Source: an uncultured Actinobacillus sp.
GTDB lineage: Bacteria > Pseudomonadota > Gammaproteobacteria > Enterobacterales > Pasteurellaceae
Length of the DNA stretch: 64,000 bases
Assembly (NCBI RefSeq): GCF_945915845.1
Contig: NZ_CAMEFX010000001.1
Location: 62,001 to 126,000 of the forward strand
Direction: 5' to 3'
In this document: piece by piece, positions 23,443 through 33,617 of the stretch
Layout of the letters: the number at the start of each line of letters is the position of its first letter
Numbering within the stretch: position 1 is the first letter of the stretch
Notes under the pieces: generated by a model
Seen by the model: the letters and a program-made list of their open reading frames with translations, nothing else
Told to the model about the DNA's origin: nothing
The model's database searches: none
Translations under genes and position numbers: made by a program

Positions 23443-26076
23443 TTATTTATTCCGACGACGCTGATTCCATGCTATGCCAAAAATCATTAATACGGCCGGG
23501 ATAAACATTAACTCTTTGGGTAAAGATACTTTTGGTAAAGACACATCCAATAAAGTTTGATCCCAGTTTAACCCTGCTTTGGCAGCAGGTGAATCTAATT
23601 CAACGTTATCAATAATAATTTTGGCCGTTTCCTTGCCGTTAACTTCAATGTTGTCACCTGTCTCCAATAAAGTTAAGCCAAGGGCATTTAGGCGTGCTTC
23701 GCCGCTTTCCCCCTCCGGCACCTCAAGTTGAGAATAAAACTCGACAGGTTTGCCATAAGGGTTGATACCTGCCACTTTAAGCATTAACTTCTGTCCAACC
23801 GGGGTGTGAGCAATTTCTTGAGCCAAATGAACAGGCTCTATGTTATAAGCTGTTGGCGAAATTCGATCCATCACAAAGCCCGGTCGAAACAATAAGAAAG
23901 CCGCTAAAATAAGCACCGCACTTTCCCACCATTTATTTTTCGCAAAGAACCAGCCCATGGTTGCTGCTGTAAAGGCAAAGATGCCGATAATCGCGGTAAT
24001 TAAAACCAATATCCCTTTTGCCCACCCTACATCAATCAGCAATAAATCTGTATTGAAAATGAATAAGAACGGTAAAATAGCGGTTCTTAAACTGTAATAG
24101 AACGCATCAACACCTGTACGAATCGGACTTCCCCCTGAAATCGCCGCAGCGGCAAAAGACGCTAATCCGACAGGCGGTGTCACATCCGCCATAATACCGA
24201 AGTAAAATACAAATAAATGCACGGCAATAAGAGGAACAATTAACCCGTTTTGTTTACCCACCTCAATGATCACTAATGCCATTAACGAAGAAACGACGAT
24301 GTAGTTTGCGGTAGTTGGCAATCCCATCCCCAGAATAAGGCTGAAAATCGCCACTAAAATAAGCATTAATAAAATATTGCCCATAGAAAGCATTTCTATA
24401 ATGCCGGCAAGTTGAACACCAAAACCGGTTAAAGATACTGAACCGACAATAATCCCTGCAGTTGCCGTCGCAATACCGATCCCAATCATATTACGCGCAC
24501 CGGTTTCTAAGCCTTCTACGAGTTCTTGCAGACCTTGTTTGGCGAGGGGGAATTTCGCGCTAGATTCGCCGCGGAAAAAACTTAATAAAGGACGTTGCGT
24601 AATTAAAATTGCGCCCAGCACAAGGGTTCCCCAAAAGGCGGAAAGCCCGGGTGACATACGTTCAATCATCAAACACCACATTAATACCACAACAGGCAAT
24701 AAATAATGTAACCCTGCATTTACGGTGGGTTTCACCGAAGGTAACGTGGCGATTTCTTGGTCGGGATCATCAGGTTCAAGATCGGGAAATGCCGCAACGC
24801 GACGAATTAAAAGCAAATAAACCGCACTTAATAACGCCAATACGATAATAAAAGCTTCATTTGGCGCAACGGTTTTAATCCAACCTAAACTCAATTTTAA
24901 GGCAAAATACAGCAAACAAATTGCCAAAAAAGTGGCTAAAGCGCGCATTAATGTCACCAAAATCGGATTGGCCGGATCGGTACGTGGCAATCCTTTCAGC
25001 CCCATTTTGCAGGCTTCCAGATGAACGATATAAACTAAAGCAATGTACGAAATAAACGCGGGTAGAAAGGCGTGAGTGATTAATTGACTGTAAGGCATAT
25101 TGACATATTCAATCATCAAAAATGCCGCCGCCCCCATAACCGGTGGCATAATTTGCCCATTCACTGAAGAGGCAACTTCAATCGCGCCGGCTTTTTCAGG
25201 GCTTAACCCCACACGTTTCATCATAGGAATAGTGAATGTCCCTGTGGTTACCACATTAGCAATAGAGGATCCTGAAACCAAGCCGGTTAATGCAGAAGAC
25301 ACCACTGCCGCTTTGCCCGGGCCGCCTTTTAAATGTCCTAAATACGCAAAGGCCGTTTTAATGAAATAGTTACCTGCACCGGCTTTATCCAGCAATGCGC
25401 CAAACAACACAAAAAGGAAAACGTATTTTGTAGAAACGCCTAAAGCCACGCCAAATACCCCTTCTGTGGTGATCCATTGTTGGTTGACAATTTGTGCTAA
25501 AGAACCTGAACGATGGCTGATAATCCAATCTGTCGGTAAGAATTGACCAAAATAATTATAGAGCAAAAACACAAGGGCAATAATAACCAAAGGCAAGCCT
25601 AAACTTCGGCGTGTAGCTTCCAGTAAAAGCAAAATACCTGCACAACCTGCAATAATATCCTGTAAATTTGGTGCGCCAAATCGCGTCACTAATCCTTCAT
25701 AAAAAAACAAATAATACGCACCAAGAAAGGCACCTAAAATTGCAAAAATCCAATCTTGTAAAGGAATACGATGTTTAGGCGAGAAAGCAAAAGCAGGAAA
25801 AGAGAGATAGGCTAAAAATAGAGCAAAAGCTAAGTGAATTGACCGCGCTTTGGTATCATCCACCACCACATTAAGATCGATATTGGCACGCGTTAATACT
25901 TCTTGCAACCAAAAAGACAGTGGAGATGTGTAATAAAGTTGGAAAACCGACCACAAAATTGCCGTGATGACAATGAGCTTTTTGGCAAATCCCGTTGGTG
26001 TTCGTCCACCCGCATCATTGGATGCCACCATATCTTGCAGATCGTCATAATCCAGAGTTTTTGATTGTGCTGACAT
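23443..26076 (-). CDS. TAXI-type TRAP transporter, fused membrane subunits (4TM-12TM) with DUF3394
   Basis: An 877-residue inner-membrane protein that fuses the small and large TRAP permease subunits, as is typical with TAXI binding proteins. The N-terminal third holds the small-subunit helices; the DctM-like core includes SSALTGLVSGSSIANVVTTG (residues about 255-275), GAIEVASSVNGQIMPPVMGAAAFLM, LILGMGLPTTANYIV and IMADVTPPVGLASFAAAAISGG. A C-terminal DUF3394 domain (about 690-860) is seen in these fusions. Transport is driven by ion gradients, often Na+. The substrate is unknown. A strong GGGGGG ribosome site precedes the ATG. It follows the binding protein gene, and an uptake-signal hairpin lies in the gap. 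Confidence 0.92.
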   Translation of the reverse strand: MSAQSKTLDYDDLQDMVASNDAGGRTPTGFAKKLIVITAILWSVFQLYYTSPLSFWLQEVLTRANIDLNVVVDDTKARSIHLAFALFLAYLSFPAFAFSPKHRIPLQDWIFAILGAFLGAYYLFFYEGLVTRFGAPNLQDIIAGCAGILLLLEATRRSLGLPLVIIALVFLLYNYFGQFLPTDWIISHRSGSLAQIVNQQWITTEGVFGVALGVSTKYVFLFVLFGALLDKAGAGNYFIKTAFAYLGHLKGGPGKAAVVSSALTGLVSGSSIANVVTTGTFTIPMMKRVGLSPEKAGAIEVASSVNGQIMPPVMGAAAFLMIEYVNMPYSQLITHAFLPAFISYIALVYIVHLEACKMGLKGLPRTDPANPILVTLMRALATFLAICLLYFALKLSLGWIKTVAPNEAFIIVLALLSAVYLLLIRRVAAFPDLEPDDPDQEIATLPSVKPTVNAGLHYLLPVVVLMWCLMIERMSPGLSAFWGTLVLGAILITQRPLLSFFRGESSAKFPLAKQGLQELVEGLETGARNMIGIGIATATAGIIVGSVSLTGFGVQLAGIIEMLSMGNILLMLILVAIFSLILGMGLPTTANYIVVSSLMALVIIEVGKQNGLIVPLIAVHLFVFYFGIMADVTPPVGLASFAAAAISGGSPIRTGVDAFYYSLRTAILPFLFIFNTDLLLIDVGWAKGILVLITAIIGIFAFTAATMGWFFAKNKWWESAVLILAAFLLFRPGFVMDRISPTAYNIEPVHLAQEIAHTPVGQKLMLKVAGINPYGKPVEFYSQLEVPEGESGEARLNALGLTLLETGDNIEVNGKETAKIIIDNVELDSPAAKAGLNWDQTLLDVSLPKVSLPKELMFIPAVLMIFGIAWNQRRRNK

Positions 26077-26110
26077 AAGCCCCCCGAGTTATTCAAATAA
26101 CAAACAAAAC

Positions 26111-26147
26111 CACCGCACTTTAAGGATGTTACCTTAAAAGTGCGGTG
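26111..26147 (-). terminator. Uptake-signal hairpin between TRAP binding protein and permease genes
   Basis: CACCGCACTTTAAGG and CCTTAAAAGTGCGGTG (one bulged base) flank six bases. On the minus strand it lies between the binding-protein gene and its permease, where it may attenuate the downstream gene or protect the upstream mRNA. Confidence 0.55.
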
Positions 26148-26161
26148 AAATTTAACGGTGT

Positions 26162-27127
26162 TTATTTAATCCAACCGCGTTCTTTATAATAACGAACTGC
26201 GCCTTCATGTAATGGGGCTGAGAGTGCATTTTTGATCATTTCTTCTTCTTTCAAATTTGCAAAAGCAGGATGCAAACGTTTAAAACGATCAAAATTATCG
26301 AACACCGCTTTAACCACCGCATAGACTTTATCCGCCTCTACATCCGCTGAAGTGACCAGAGTGGCATAAACACCAAAGGTTTCCACCGGTTTATCAGATC
26401 CTTTATATAAACCGGCCGGAATAGTGGCTTTCGCATAATAACTGTGATCAGCCACTAATTTATCAATTTCAGGACCTGTCACAGGCACTAAATGCGCATT
26501 ACAAGAAGCAGCAGCTTCTTTAAGTGCGCCGTTTGGGTGTCCTACATTATAGGTAATCGCATCTAAGTTGTTATCACACATCACCGATGCCATTTCCGCC
26601 GGTTTTAATTCCGAAGCGACTTTGAAATCTTTGTCTGTCCATTTCTTCGCAGCTAAAATCACATTCATTGTCGCACGTGTACCTGAACCGGGATCGCCCA
26701 CATTCACACGCTTACCTTTCAAATCATCAAAAGAATTAACGCCTGAATCATCGCGCGCCATCACAGTAAATGGTTCCGGATGTAAAGAGAACACTGCGCG
26801 AATTTTGTCATTTTTCTTATTTTCAAATAAGCTGGAACCATTATAAGCATGATATTGCCAATCAGACTGCGCAATCCCCATATCTTGTTCTTTGGCAGCA
26901 ATCGCATTTAAATTCGCCACCGAAGCCCCCGTTGAAGGTGCGTTACATTTAACGTGCGTTTTGGCGGTATCACGATTAACCAATTGGCAAATGGACTGCC
27001 CAACCACATAATACACCCCGGTTTGACCGCCTGTTCCAATGGTAATAAATTTATCTTCTGCTGCTTGTGCCGTGAACGCGCCTAACGCCACGCCTGCAAT
27101 CACTGAAAGTTTAAGCATTTTTCTCAT
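26162..27127 (-). CDS. TAXI-family TRAP transporter solute-binding protein
   Basis: A 321-residue periplasmic binding protein of the TAXI family. The signal peptide (MRKMLKLSVIAGVALGAFTA, cleaved after QA near residue 22) is followed by FITIGTGGQTGVYYVVGQSIC, the TAXI hallmark, and DLKGKRVNVGDPGSGTRATM. The start at 27127 has AGGAG upstream; an in-frame ATG nine codons earlier is less likely. Cysteines occur in the mature part (CQLVN, VKCNAP, VMCDNN, ASCNAH). The ligand cannot be deduced: TAXI proteins have been linked to glutamate/glutamine and other acids. The gene heads the operon with the fused permease and Usp protein, and a PurR-type palindrome lies 84 bp upstream. Confidence 0.93.
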   Translation of the reverse strand: MRKMLKLSVIAGVALGAFTAQAAEDKFITIGTGGQTGVYYVVGQSICQLVNRDTAKTHVKCNAPSTGASVANLNAIAAKEQDMGIAQSDWQYHAYNGSSLFENKKNDKIRAVFSLHPEPFTVMARDDSGVNSFDDLKGKRVNVGDPGSGTRATMNVILAAKKWTDKDFKVASELKPAEMASVMCDNNLDAITYNVGHPNGALKEAAASCNAHLVPVTGPEIDKLVADHSYYAKATIPAGLYKGSDKPVETFGVYATLVTSADVEADKVYAVVKAVFDNFDRFKRLHPAFANLKEEEMIKNALSAPLHEGAVRYYKERGWIK

Positions 27128-27171
27128 GGTCTTTTCTCCTTGCGCATAGTGCATATTGGTTTATGTTGTGT

Positions 27172-27190
27172 ACTCGATTTAAAGTCGAGT
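27172..27190. promoter_or_regulatory. Imperfect palindrome between PurR-like box and TAXI gene
   Basis: ACTCGA and TCGAGT flank TTTAAAG (19 bp, one mismatched pair). It lacks a T run, so it is more likely an operator or an RNA hairpin in the TAXI 5' leader than the rapA terminator. Confidence 0.3.
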
Positions 27191-27210
27191 GCTTTACATA
27201 TACAAGATTA

Positions 27211-27224
27211 TGCAAACGTTTGCA
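27211..27224 (-). promoter_or_regulatory. PurR/LacI-type operator upstream of the TAXI-TRAP operon
   Basis: TGCAAACGTTTGCA is a perfect 14-bp palindrome and matches the core of the PurR box (GCAAACGTTTNC). It lies 84-97 bp upstream of the TAXI gene start, beyond the rapA stop codon. Other LacI-family repressors bind similar sites. Confidence 0.55.
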
Positions 27225-27228
27225 AGTA

Positions 27229-30129
27229 TTAAGCATTATTCGTGACCAACACGCGCAAACTATCTAAACGCCAATTTGCTTTATCTAACTCAAGCTGAGA
27301 TTGTTGCGCGATATGTTCTAATGTTTCAATTTCGTCCTGACGGATATTTTTATTCACACTTTTTAGCGCATTCAAACGTGCCAGCTCATTATCTAATACT
27401 TGACTCGCTTGCTGTTTGGCTTGCGCAATAATCTCACCTGCCTGTTCGGCGATATGACTTTCTCCTTGTTTCAATAGTGCTTCAATATTTAACCGCACTT
27501 TTTTCACAATTTGTGTCGCCAAGGCTTTGCCCATGGGTTTAAGCTGTTTTTCCAATACATTGAATGCCACTTTTTCCGCTAAATTGTTGCCTTTAACATC
27601 CAACAATAAACGCACCGGGGTTGGGGGTAAGAAACGGTTGAGTTGTAATTCTTTTGGTGATTGAGTTTCCACCACATAAATCAACTCAAGCAATAATGTC
27701 CTTGCAGGAAGATTTTTGTTAATCAGCATACAAGCAGCGGTTTTGCCAATATCGCTCGATAACACCAAGTCCATCCCATTGTTTAACATTGGATGATCCC
27801 AAGTCAAAAATTCTACGTCTTCGCGTGCCAGTGCAAGGGAACGATCAAAGGTCACCGTCACGCCCTCTTCTTTTAACCCGGGAAAATCAGGCACTAACAT
27901 GGTTCCTGTTGGCGTAATCACAATGGATTTTTCGCCTAAATCATCCTGTTCTACCCCAATAATATCAAATAAATTCAGGGTGAAATCCACTAATTCTGTA
28001 TGACCATCTTCATCAGCAATAGCATTTGCCAACGCTTGTGCGGCTTCACCACCATTGGAATTTAATTCCAATAAACGATCTCGCCCTTTTTCAAGCTCGG
28101 CTTTAAGCTGATTTCGTTGCTTCGCCGTTTCTTTGACAAAAAGATCAAAATCCTCAAGTGCGGTCGGTTTTTGAAGAAATTCTTGTAATTTTTCACCGCA
28201 CTTTTCAAAAACCGCCATACCCATCGGGCAAGTTTCTTCAAAAGCGTTTAGTCCTTGGTGATACCAATCCGCCAACACTGCTTGTGCCGTTTGGCTAAAA
28301 CTTGGTACATGGATTTGAATATCTCGCGCTTGCCCAATACGATCTAAACGCCCGATACATTGTTCTAATAAATCAGGATTATCGGGCAAATTAAACAGCA
28401 CCAAATTCGCGGCAAATTGGAAATTACGCCCTTCTGAGCCAATGCTTGAACTTAATAATACCTGCGCACCTTGTTCTGTGTCCGCAAAATAAGCCGCCGC
28501 ACGATCTCGTTCAATAATGGACATATTTTCGTGGAATACCGCCGCACGAATACCTTCTTTTTCACGTAATGCCTGTTCTAACTGAATGGCTGTGGTCGCA
28601 TAACGGCAAATCACCAACACTTTTTCTTGGCGATGCATTTTTAAGAAATTCACTAACCATTCCACGCGTGGATCAAATTCCCACCATTTCGCCTCTGGAT
28701 TGAGTTGTTGGAAAATTTGTTCGGGATAAAAAAGATCTTGTGTTTTCAGCTCCCCCAACATGGTCAACACATTAATCGCATTTTGGTATTGCTTCGGCAA
28801 GGCAACATTGACCTGATGATAAACACGATGAGGAAACCCTTTTACCCCTTGACGCGTATTTCTGAACAACAAACGACTCGTGCCGTGTCGGTCAATGAGG
28901 TTGGCAATCAACTCTTGGCGAACGGCTGTTTTCTCCTCTTCATTGGCACTATCCAACACTTTCAGTAACGGCTCAACATCTTGCTCTTCCAACAAATCAG
29001 AAATCGCATTTTTTTCCACCGCACTTAATGCTTTGCCGGATAGTAAGGTTTGTACCGCATTGGCAACAGGTTGATAATTTTTTTGCTCCGCTAAAAAGGC
29101 ATCATAATCATAAAAACGATCCCTATCCAATAATTTTAAACGAGCAAAATGGCTCTCTTGCCCTAGTTGTTCAGGGGTGGCTGTCAACAATAATACGGAT
29201 GGAATTTGTTTACTTAAGCTTTCAACTAACACATATTCAGGACTGCTCTCTTCAGGCGACCAAGCCAAATGATGGGCTTCATCCACAATCAACATATCAA
29301 ATTGAGCGGCTAAGGCTTGTTTGGCTCGAGAGGGGTGTGTTACTAACCAATTGAGAGAACAAATAATCAGGTTTTCGCTTTCAAAAGGATTGCGTTCCTC
29401 GCTGTCTTCCGTTGGTGCAAAATCGGCTGCACGTTCTTCATCAAAAAGCGAGAAGTGCAAATTAAAACGGCGTAGCATTTCTACTAACCATTGATGTTGT
29501 AGGGTTTCCGGTACAATTATCAATACACGATTCACACGCCCGGCAAAAATTTGCTGTTGTAAAATCATACCCGCTTCAATGGTTTTTCCGAGCCCCACTT
29601 CATCCGCCAACAAAACGCGCGGATGAATACGGCGACCGGCTTCGTTAGCAATATGCAATTGGTGCGGAATAAGCCCCGCTCGAATACCGCGCAACCCACG
29701 TAACGGCGATTGAAATTGTGCCTGTTGATGTTGTAAAGCACGATAACGCAGCGCAAAGCGATCGCTACGATCAATTTGAGCGGTAAACAAACGATCTTGT
29801 GGCTTGCTGAAGGTAATTTGATGGGCAAGCTCAATTTCTTTCATCACGCACTCTTCGCCATTATCCAAACGTTTAACCAAATAAAGTGCGGTTAAATTAT
29901 TCATCATTTTGTCAACCACTTGCGCTTTCCAGCCTTCAACATGCGTTACCGTATCTTGCACTGAAAACAGCACGCGAGTTAATGATGCTTCGCTCATTGA
30001 ATACATCCGTGTTTCATCGGCGGCGGGGAAATAAATTTGTACCACGCGCGTATTAACCTCGGTGATAATCCCCAAACCTAATTCATTTTCACTATGACTA
30101 ATCCAACGTTGTCCAACTGCATATTCCAC
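27229..30129 (-). CDS. rapA: RNA polymerase-associated ATPase RapA (HepA)
   Basis: RapA is a Swi2/Snf2-type ATPase that recycles RNA polymerase after termination. It is 966 residues (E. coli 968). An N-terminal tandem Tudor-like domain (residues 1-105, [21 protein letters not shown]) precedes the helicase lobes: Walker [13 protein letters not shown] near residue 175, DEAHHL near 283, LLLTATPEQ, motif [15 protein letters not shown] and motif [13 protein letters not shown]. The RapA-specific C-terminal domains follow. It is transcribed alone, divergent from pnuC. Confidence 0.96.
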   Translation of the reverse strand: MEYAVGQRWISHSENELGLGIITEVNTRVVQIYFPAADETRMYSMSEASLTRVLFSVQDTVTHVEGWKAQVVDKMMNNLTALYLVKRLDNGEECVMKEIELAHQITFSKPQDRLFTAQIDRSDRFALRYRALQHQQAQFQSPLRGLRGIRAGLIPHQLHIANEAGRRIHPRVLLADEVGLGKTIEAGMILQQQIFAGRVNRVLIIVPETLQHQWLVEMLRRFNLHFSLFDEERAADFAPTEDSEERNPFESENLIICSLNWLVTHPSRAKQALAAQFDMLIVDEAHHLAWSPEESSPEYVLVESLSKQIPSVLLLTATPEQLGQESHFARLKLLDRDRFYDYDAFLAEQKNYQPVANAVQTLLSGKALSAVEKNAISDLLEEQDVEPLLKVLDSANEEEKTAVRQELIANLIDRHGTSRLLFRNTRQGVKGFPHRVYHQVNVALPKQYQNAINVLTMLGELKTQDLFYPEQIFQQLNPEAKWWEFDPRVEWLVNFLKMHRQEKVLVICRYATTAIQLEQALREKEGIRAAVFHENMSIIERDRAAAYFADTEQGAQVLLSSSIGSEGRNFQFAANLVLFNLPDNPDLLEQCIGRLDRIGQARDIQIHVPSFSQTAQAVLADWYHQGLNAFEETCPMGMAVFEKCGEKLQEFLQKPTALEDFDLFVKETAKQRNQLKAELEKGRDRLLELNSNGGEAAQALANAIADEDGHTELVDFTLNLFDIIGVEQDDLGEKSIVITPTGTMLVPDFPGLKEEGVTVTFDRSLALAREDVEFLTWDHPMLNNGMDLVLSSDIGKTAACMLINKNLPARTLLLELIYVVETQSPKELQLNRFLPPTPVRLLLDVKGNNLAEKVAFNVLEKQLKPMGKALATQIVKKVRLNIEALLKQGESHIAEQAGEIIAQAKQQASQVLDNELARLNALKSVNKNIRQDEIETLEHIAQQSQLELDKANWRLDSLRVLVTNNA

Positions 30130-30258
30130 TTAATCTTCTCTCCCATCTAAACTCAAAAGCGCGCTATTCTACCGATTTATTGACAATAATGCTATGTATC
30201 AAATATTTTACAAATTTGAGATCTAAATCACATTTTTCAGCTTAAATGTAATTTATCC

Positions 30259-30286
30259 TTGACTTGATAAAAGTGCGGTGTAAAAA
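30259..30286 (+). promoter_or_regulatory. Predicted sigma-70 promoter of pnuC with an uptake signal in the spacer
   Basis: TTGACT (30259-30264) and TAAAAA (30281-30286) are 16 bp apart and 31 bp before the pnuC ATG. The spacer contains AAGTGCGGT. The -10 is only a fair match. Confidence 0.45.
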
Positions 30287-30316
30287 TCAAACAAATTTTT
30301 TATAGAAGGATGTACT

Positions 30317-30997
30317 ATGACTCTTGTAAACAAACTCAAAGACGAATTTTTAGGCGGTTGGAAACCCTTTGAATTAGCTTGGCTATTTCTCTTTTTAGCG
30401 GCACAAATCTTCGCTTATATTCAAGCACCGGATTCTTTATTGGCAATGATTTCAGGGATTGCCGGGATTTTATGTGTGGTCTTTGTGGGTAAAGGCAAAA
30501 TTAGTAACTACTTATTTGGCTTAATTTTTGCATACACCTATTTTTATGTTGCCTTAGACAATAAGTTCTACGGTGAAATGACTACGACACTTTATGTGTA
30601 CATTCCTGCGCAATTTATTGGCTATTTTCTTTGGAAACAAAATATGCAAAGCCAAGATAAAGTGGAAGTGGTCACTGCGAAATTTCTTAATGCAAAAGGT
30701 TGGCTCTCCTTAATCAGCGCCGCTGTAATCGGCTCTCTTGCTTTTATCAGTATTTTGAAAACCACCGATGGGCAATCCATCAGTTTAGATGGGGTAACAA
30801 CAGTTCTTGTCGTTGCCGCACAACTTCTCATGATTTTACGTTATAGCGAACAATGGATTTTATGGATTGTTATCAACATTCTTTCTATTTGGCTTTGGGC
30901 TGAAACCCCGGCAATGTATTTAATGTATGGGGCTTATTTACTGAATTCTGTTTATGGCTATTACAACTGGACGAAGTTAGCGAGGAAAACCGTTTAG
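30317..30997 (+). CDS. pnuC: Nicotinamide riboside transporter PnuC
   Basis: PnuC is the inner-membrane facilitator for nicotinamide riboside, the entry route for the NAD precursor (V factor) in Pasteurellaceae. The 226-residue protein has seven predicted spans and the PnuC motifs GKISNYLFGLIFAYTYFYVA, FYGEMTTTLYVYIPAQFIGYFLW and an end segment LILRYSEQWILWIVINILSIW. AAGGATGTACT precedes the ATG. It is divergent from rapA and stands alone. In this family imported NR is converted to NAD by NadR, which is not in the window. Confidence 0.95.
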   Translation: MTLVNKLKDEFLGGWKPFELAWLFLFLAAQIFAYIQAPDSLLAMISGIAGILCVVFVGKGKISNYLFGLIFAYTYFYVALDNKFYGEMTTTLYVYIPAQFIGYFLWKQNMQSQDKVEVVTAKFLNAKGWLSLISAAVIGSLAFISILKTTDGQSISLDGVTTVLVVAAQLLMILRYSEQWILWIVINILSIWLWAETPAMYLMYGAYLLNSVYGYYNWTKLARKTV

Positions 30998-31048
30998 GGT
31001 GATAACATAACCTATTCTAGGAGCAAAATATTTTGGCTACTATGCCCC

Positions 31049-31090
31049 AAAAAAACAGGCATAATAACTCACTATCATGCCTGTTTTCCT
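31049..31090. terminator. Bidirectional terminator between pnuC and yajQ
   Basis: AAAACAGGCAT and ATGCCTGTTTT, 11-bp arms with flanking A and T runs, between convergent genes. Confidence 0.85.
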
Positions 31091-31105
31091 TTATGTATAT
31101 TCTAA

Positions 31106-31597
31106 CTAATCACGGAAGTTTTCAAATTGGAACGGTTGACCTAAATCCGCACCTTTAACTAATTGAATTGCGGCTTGTAAATCATCTCGCGATTTTCCTG
31201 TTACGCGAACTTGCTCCCCTTGAATTTGGGTTTGTACTTTCAATTTGCTGTCTTTAATCAATTTAGTGATTTTCTTCGCCATATCAGTTTCGATACCTTG
31301 TTTCAATTTAATCTCTTTTGAATACAATTTACCGTGATGCTCACTTTCTGCCGGCACATCTAAAGACGTACTTTCAATACCACGTTTAATGCAAGAGCCT
31401 AACAAAATTTCATAAAGTTGCTCTAATTGGAAATCTGATTCTGAGGTAATTTTAATGCTTTCGTTTTTTTCATTCAGCTCAATCACCGCTTCTACACCAC
31501 GGAAATCATAACGTGAGCTTAATACGCGGTTTGCATTTTCTACCGCATTACGCACTTCGTGCATCGTTAATTCTGAAACAATATCAAAAGACGGCAT
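31106..31597 (-). CDS. yajQ: YajQ family nucleotide-binding protein
   Basis: A 163-residue protein made of two ferredoxin-like subdomains. The N-terminus [20 protein letters not shown] and the stretches [15 protein letters not shown] and [17 protein letters not shown] are highly conserved in the family. YajQ homologues bind nucleotides including cyclic di-GMP in some bacteria. A frame extends 15 codons upstream but the ATG at 31597 has AAGGAG at ideal distance. The gap to the upstream serB stop is a single base, so the two are translationally linked. Confidence 0.95.
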   Translation of the reverse strand: MPSFDIVSELTMHEVRNAVENANRVLSSRYDFRGVEAVIELNEKNESIKITSESDFQLEQLYEILLGSCIKRGIESTSLDVPAESEHHGKLYSKEIKLKQGIETDMAKKITKLIKDSKLKVQTQIQGEQVRVTGKSRDDLQAAIQLVKGADLGQPFQFENFRD

Positions 31598-31598
31598 G

Positions 31599-32552
31599 TT
31601 ATTTCTCCTTATTTTTAATTTGTTGAACTCGATCATTGGCACTTAATAAACAAATCAAGCCCGTTAAGTCGGCAAAGTTTACCACAACTTTTGCCTGTTG
31701 TTGTACTTTTGGTTTCGCGTGAAAAGCCGCTCCCAGATCCGCCACCGCCATCATCGCTAAATCATTGGCACCATCGCCAATGGCAACGGTATTTTCCAAC
31801 GGAATAGCAAACTCCTGCGCCAAGCGTTTTAATGTCTCAGCTTTATATTGAGCGTGTACAATATCCCCTTTCACATTACCTGTTAGCGTTCCATCGATAA
31901 TTTCAAATTGGTTTGAAACTGCCGCATCTAAACCTAAGGTTTCTTTCAAATAATCCGCAAAATAAGTGAACCCACCCGAAGCAATGGCAGTTTTCCAACC
32001 ATATTTTTTCAATTCAGCCAAGGTATCCTGCAATCCTTCCATTAAAGGAAGGTTTTCTCGAACTTGTGCTAAAATGCTTTCTGGCGAACCTTTTAATGTC
32101 CCCACACGGCAGCGTAAACTCTGTTCAAAATCTAATTCGCCACGCATGGCTGCCGCGGTAATCGCTGAAACTTCTTCCCCAGTCCCCGCTAATTTTGCAA
32201 TTTCATCAATACATTCAATTTTAATCGCTGTACTATCCATATCCATCACAAGTAAGCCGGCTTGGTTTAGACATGCATTAAAATCAATCACGGCAGCATC
32301 TAATTGTAAATCATGAGCAATAGCAATGTATTCCTTAGAAAAAGCCCCATTAAATAACACAACCACATTATTTATCGCTTGCCAACAAGCTAAAATTTCA
32401 AAATTTTGACCGCACTTTGTTTGGAAATCAGCTAATTTCTCTGCATTTAACGCAACGCCAAAAAGAATAGAATAGCCTTTTGTTGCCATAACAGGTTGAT
32501 CAGGTAAAAGTGCGGTGGGAAATTGAGGATATTGTTGAAGAATACTATGCAT
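31599..32552 (-). CDS. serB: Phosphoserine phosphatase
   Basis: SerB catalyses the last step of serine synthesis. The 317-residue protein has an N-terminal regulatory extension and a C-terminal HAD domain with the nucleophile motif [11 protein letters not shown] (Asp104 nucleophile, Asp106), then [12 protein letters not shown], and [25 protein letters not shown]. The start at 32552 has AAGGATC upstream; a longer in-frame reading exists but overlaps the divergent promoter region of smp. It is divergent from smp, as in E. coli, and followed by yajQ. Confidence 0.96.
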   Translation of the reverse strand: MHSILQQYPQFPTALLPDQPVMATKGYSILFGVALNAEKLADFQTKCGQNFEILACWQAINNVVVLFNGAFSKEYIAIAHDLQLDAAVIDFNACLNQAGLLVMDMDSTAIKIECIDEIAKLAGTGEEVSAITAAAMRGELDFEQSLRCRVGTLKGSPESILAQVRENLPLMEGLQDTLAELKKYGWKTAIASGGFTYFADYLKETLGLDAAVSNQFEIIDGTLTGNVKGDIVHAQYKAETLKRLAQEFAIPLENTVAIGDGANDLAMMAVADLGAAFHAKPKVQQQAKVVVNFADLTGLICLLSANDRVQQIKNKEK

Positions 32553-32617
32553 AGATGATCCTTTTATAAAAATAATGCTACAATCATACATCATTCTCAT
32601 TAAGTTAGGAAAAGAAC

Positions 32618-33283
32618 TTGCAAATTCCGCATGAAAAAATCAAGAAATCCGCGCTGTTTGCCACGATTATTGTGTTATGTCTCGCCGCGCTTGGGGTCAT
32701 TTTATTTGGCGTAAAGCAATTTCATATTGGTTCACAGCTAGCGAGCCTTAACCAAGTAGCTAATTTGTCACATTTATTAGTTCGACAGCAAACGAATTTA
32801 TTGGCAATGCTCTTATTGAATAATGCCAAAACTGAAAAACTCACGGAAACCTTAGATAATCTTGCACAAGAAAGTTTTGTGATTGATGCCGCTTTATATA
32901 ATGGGAACGGCGAATTAATCGCCCAAAGCCATGGAAGCCAAAGTCTTAGAGCGCAATTAGGGTTGGATGACAATACGGCAGCACGGCACCAACAAATTGT
33001 TGAGCCTATTTACTCCAAAAATGGGGTAGAAGGATTTCTACGCATTACATTTAATAGTCAATATGGGCAAACGACACAAAGTAAAACAAGCCAATTATTT
33101 AAACAGCTTTACGGTGAATTTATTGTCATTTTCTTAGTGGGAATTCTCTTAGCCAGTTCAGTTCATTACTTCCTTAGTCACTACCGCCGCGCGCATCGGA
33201 GACAAGATACGCCCATTAAAATAACTCGAAAACGCCTTGGTAGTAATGCATTGAGCTATCATCGCCGCCGCAGACGTCTATAA
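32618..33283 (+). CDS. smp: Smp/YtjB family membrane protein
   Basis: A 221-residue inner-membrane protein: one N-terminal span (residues 11-32), a periplasmic domain with QESFVIDAALYNGNGELIAQS and IVEPIYSKNGVEGFLRITF, a second span (about 170-188) and a very basic tail (HYRRAHRRQ, YHRRRRRL). E. coli Smp (YtjB) has the same layout and also lies divergent from serB. The start is TTG at 32618, with AGGA upstream. Its physiological role is unknown. The arginine-rich C-terminus is stronger here than in E. coli. Confidence 0.85.
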   Translation: MQIPHEKIKKSALFATIIVLCLAALGVILFGVKQFHIGSQLASLNQVANLSHLLVRQQTNLLAMLLLNNAKTEKLTETLDNLAQESFVIDAALYNGNGELIAQSHGSQSLRAQLGLDDNTAARHQQIVEPIYSKNGVEGFLRITFNSQYGQTTQSKTSQLFKQLYGEFIVIFLVGILLASSVHYFLSHYRRAHRRQDTPIKITRKRLGSNALSYHRRRRRL

Positions 33284-33303
33284 TCCCACCCAATTATTGC
33301 CAT

Positions 33304-33331
33304 AAAAAAACCGCACTTTGATGTGCGGTTT
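33304..33331 (-). terminator. Uptake-signal terminator of rpsT
   Basis: AAACCGCAC and GTGCGGTTT flank six bases. On the minus strand the hairpin is followed by a seven-T run, 23 bp after the rpsT stop. Confidence 0.85.
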
Positions 33332-33353
33332 ATCTTCAATATTAGAAGCTAAA

Positions 33354-33617
33354 TTATGCTAATTTTTTGATTTGCGCAGATAATTTAGATTTATGGTTTG
33401 CAGCTTTATTGGCGTGAATTAAGCCTTTAGATGCCATACGATCCACGACTTTTTGCATTTCTACGAATGCGGCTTCAGCGGCTGCTTTTTCGCCTGCTGC
33501 GACTGCTGCATAAACTTTTTTGATGTAAGTACGCATCATTGAGCGTTGACTTGCGTTGTGTTGACGGCGTTTTTCAGATTGAACCGCACGTTTTTTTGCT
33601 GACTTGATATTAGCCAA
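33354..33617 (-). CDS. rpsT: 30S ribosomal protein S20
   Basis: S20 is an 87-residue basic helical protein binding the 5' domain of 16S rRNA. Sequence: [20 protein letters not shown] at the start and [19 protein letters not shown] near the end. Two TTG codons lie at the start; the second (33617) is preferred because AGGAG is eight bases upstream and it yields the canonical N-terminus [10 protein letters not shown] non-ATG (UUG) start is also used by E. coli rpsT, where it is needed for autoregulation, so this is a conserved control feature. Confidence 0.96.
   Translation of the reverse strand: MANIKSAKKRAVQSEKRRQHNASQRSMMRTYIKKVYAAVAAGEKAAAEAAFVEMQKVVDRMASKGLIHANKAANHKSKLSAQIKKLA

Noticed and set aside
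30216-30240. CRP site upstream of pnuC (TTTGAGATCTAAATCACA)
   Set aside because: The half-sites are separated by eight bases rather than six, and the left one is poor. Not supported.
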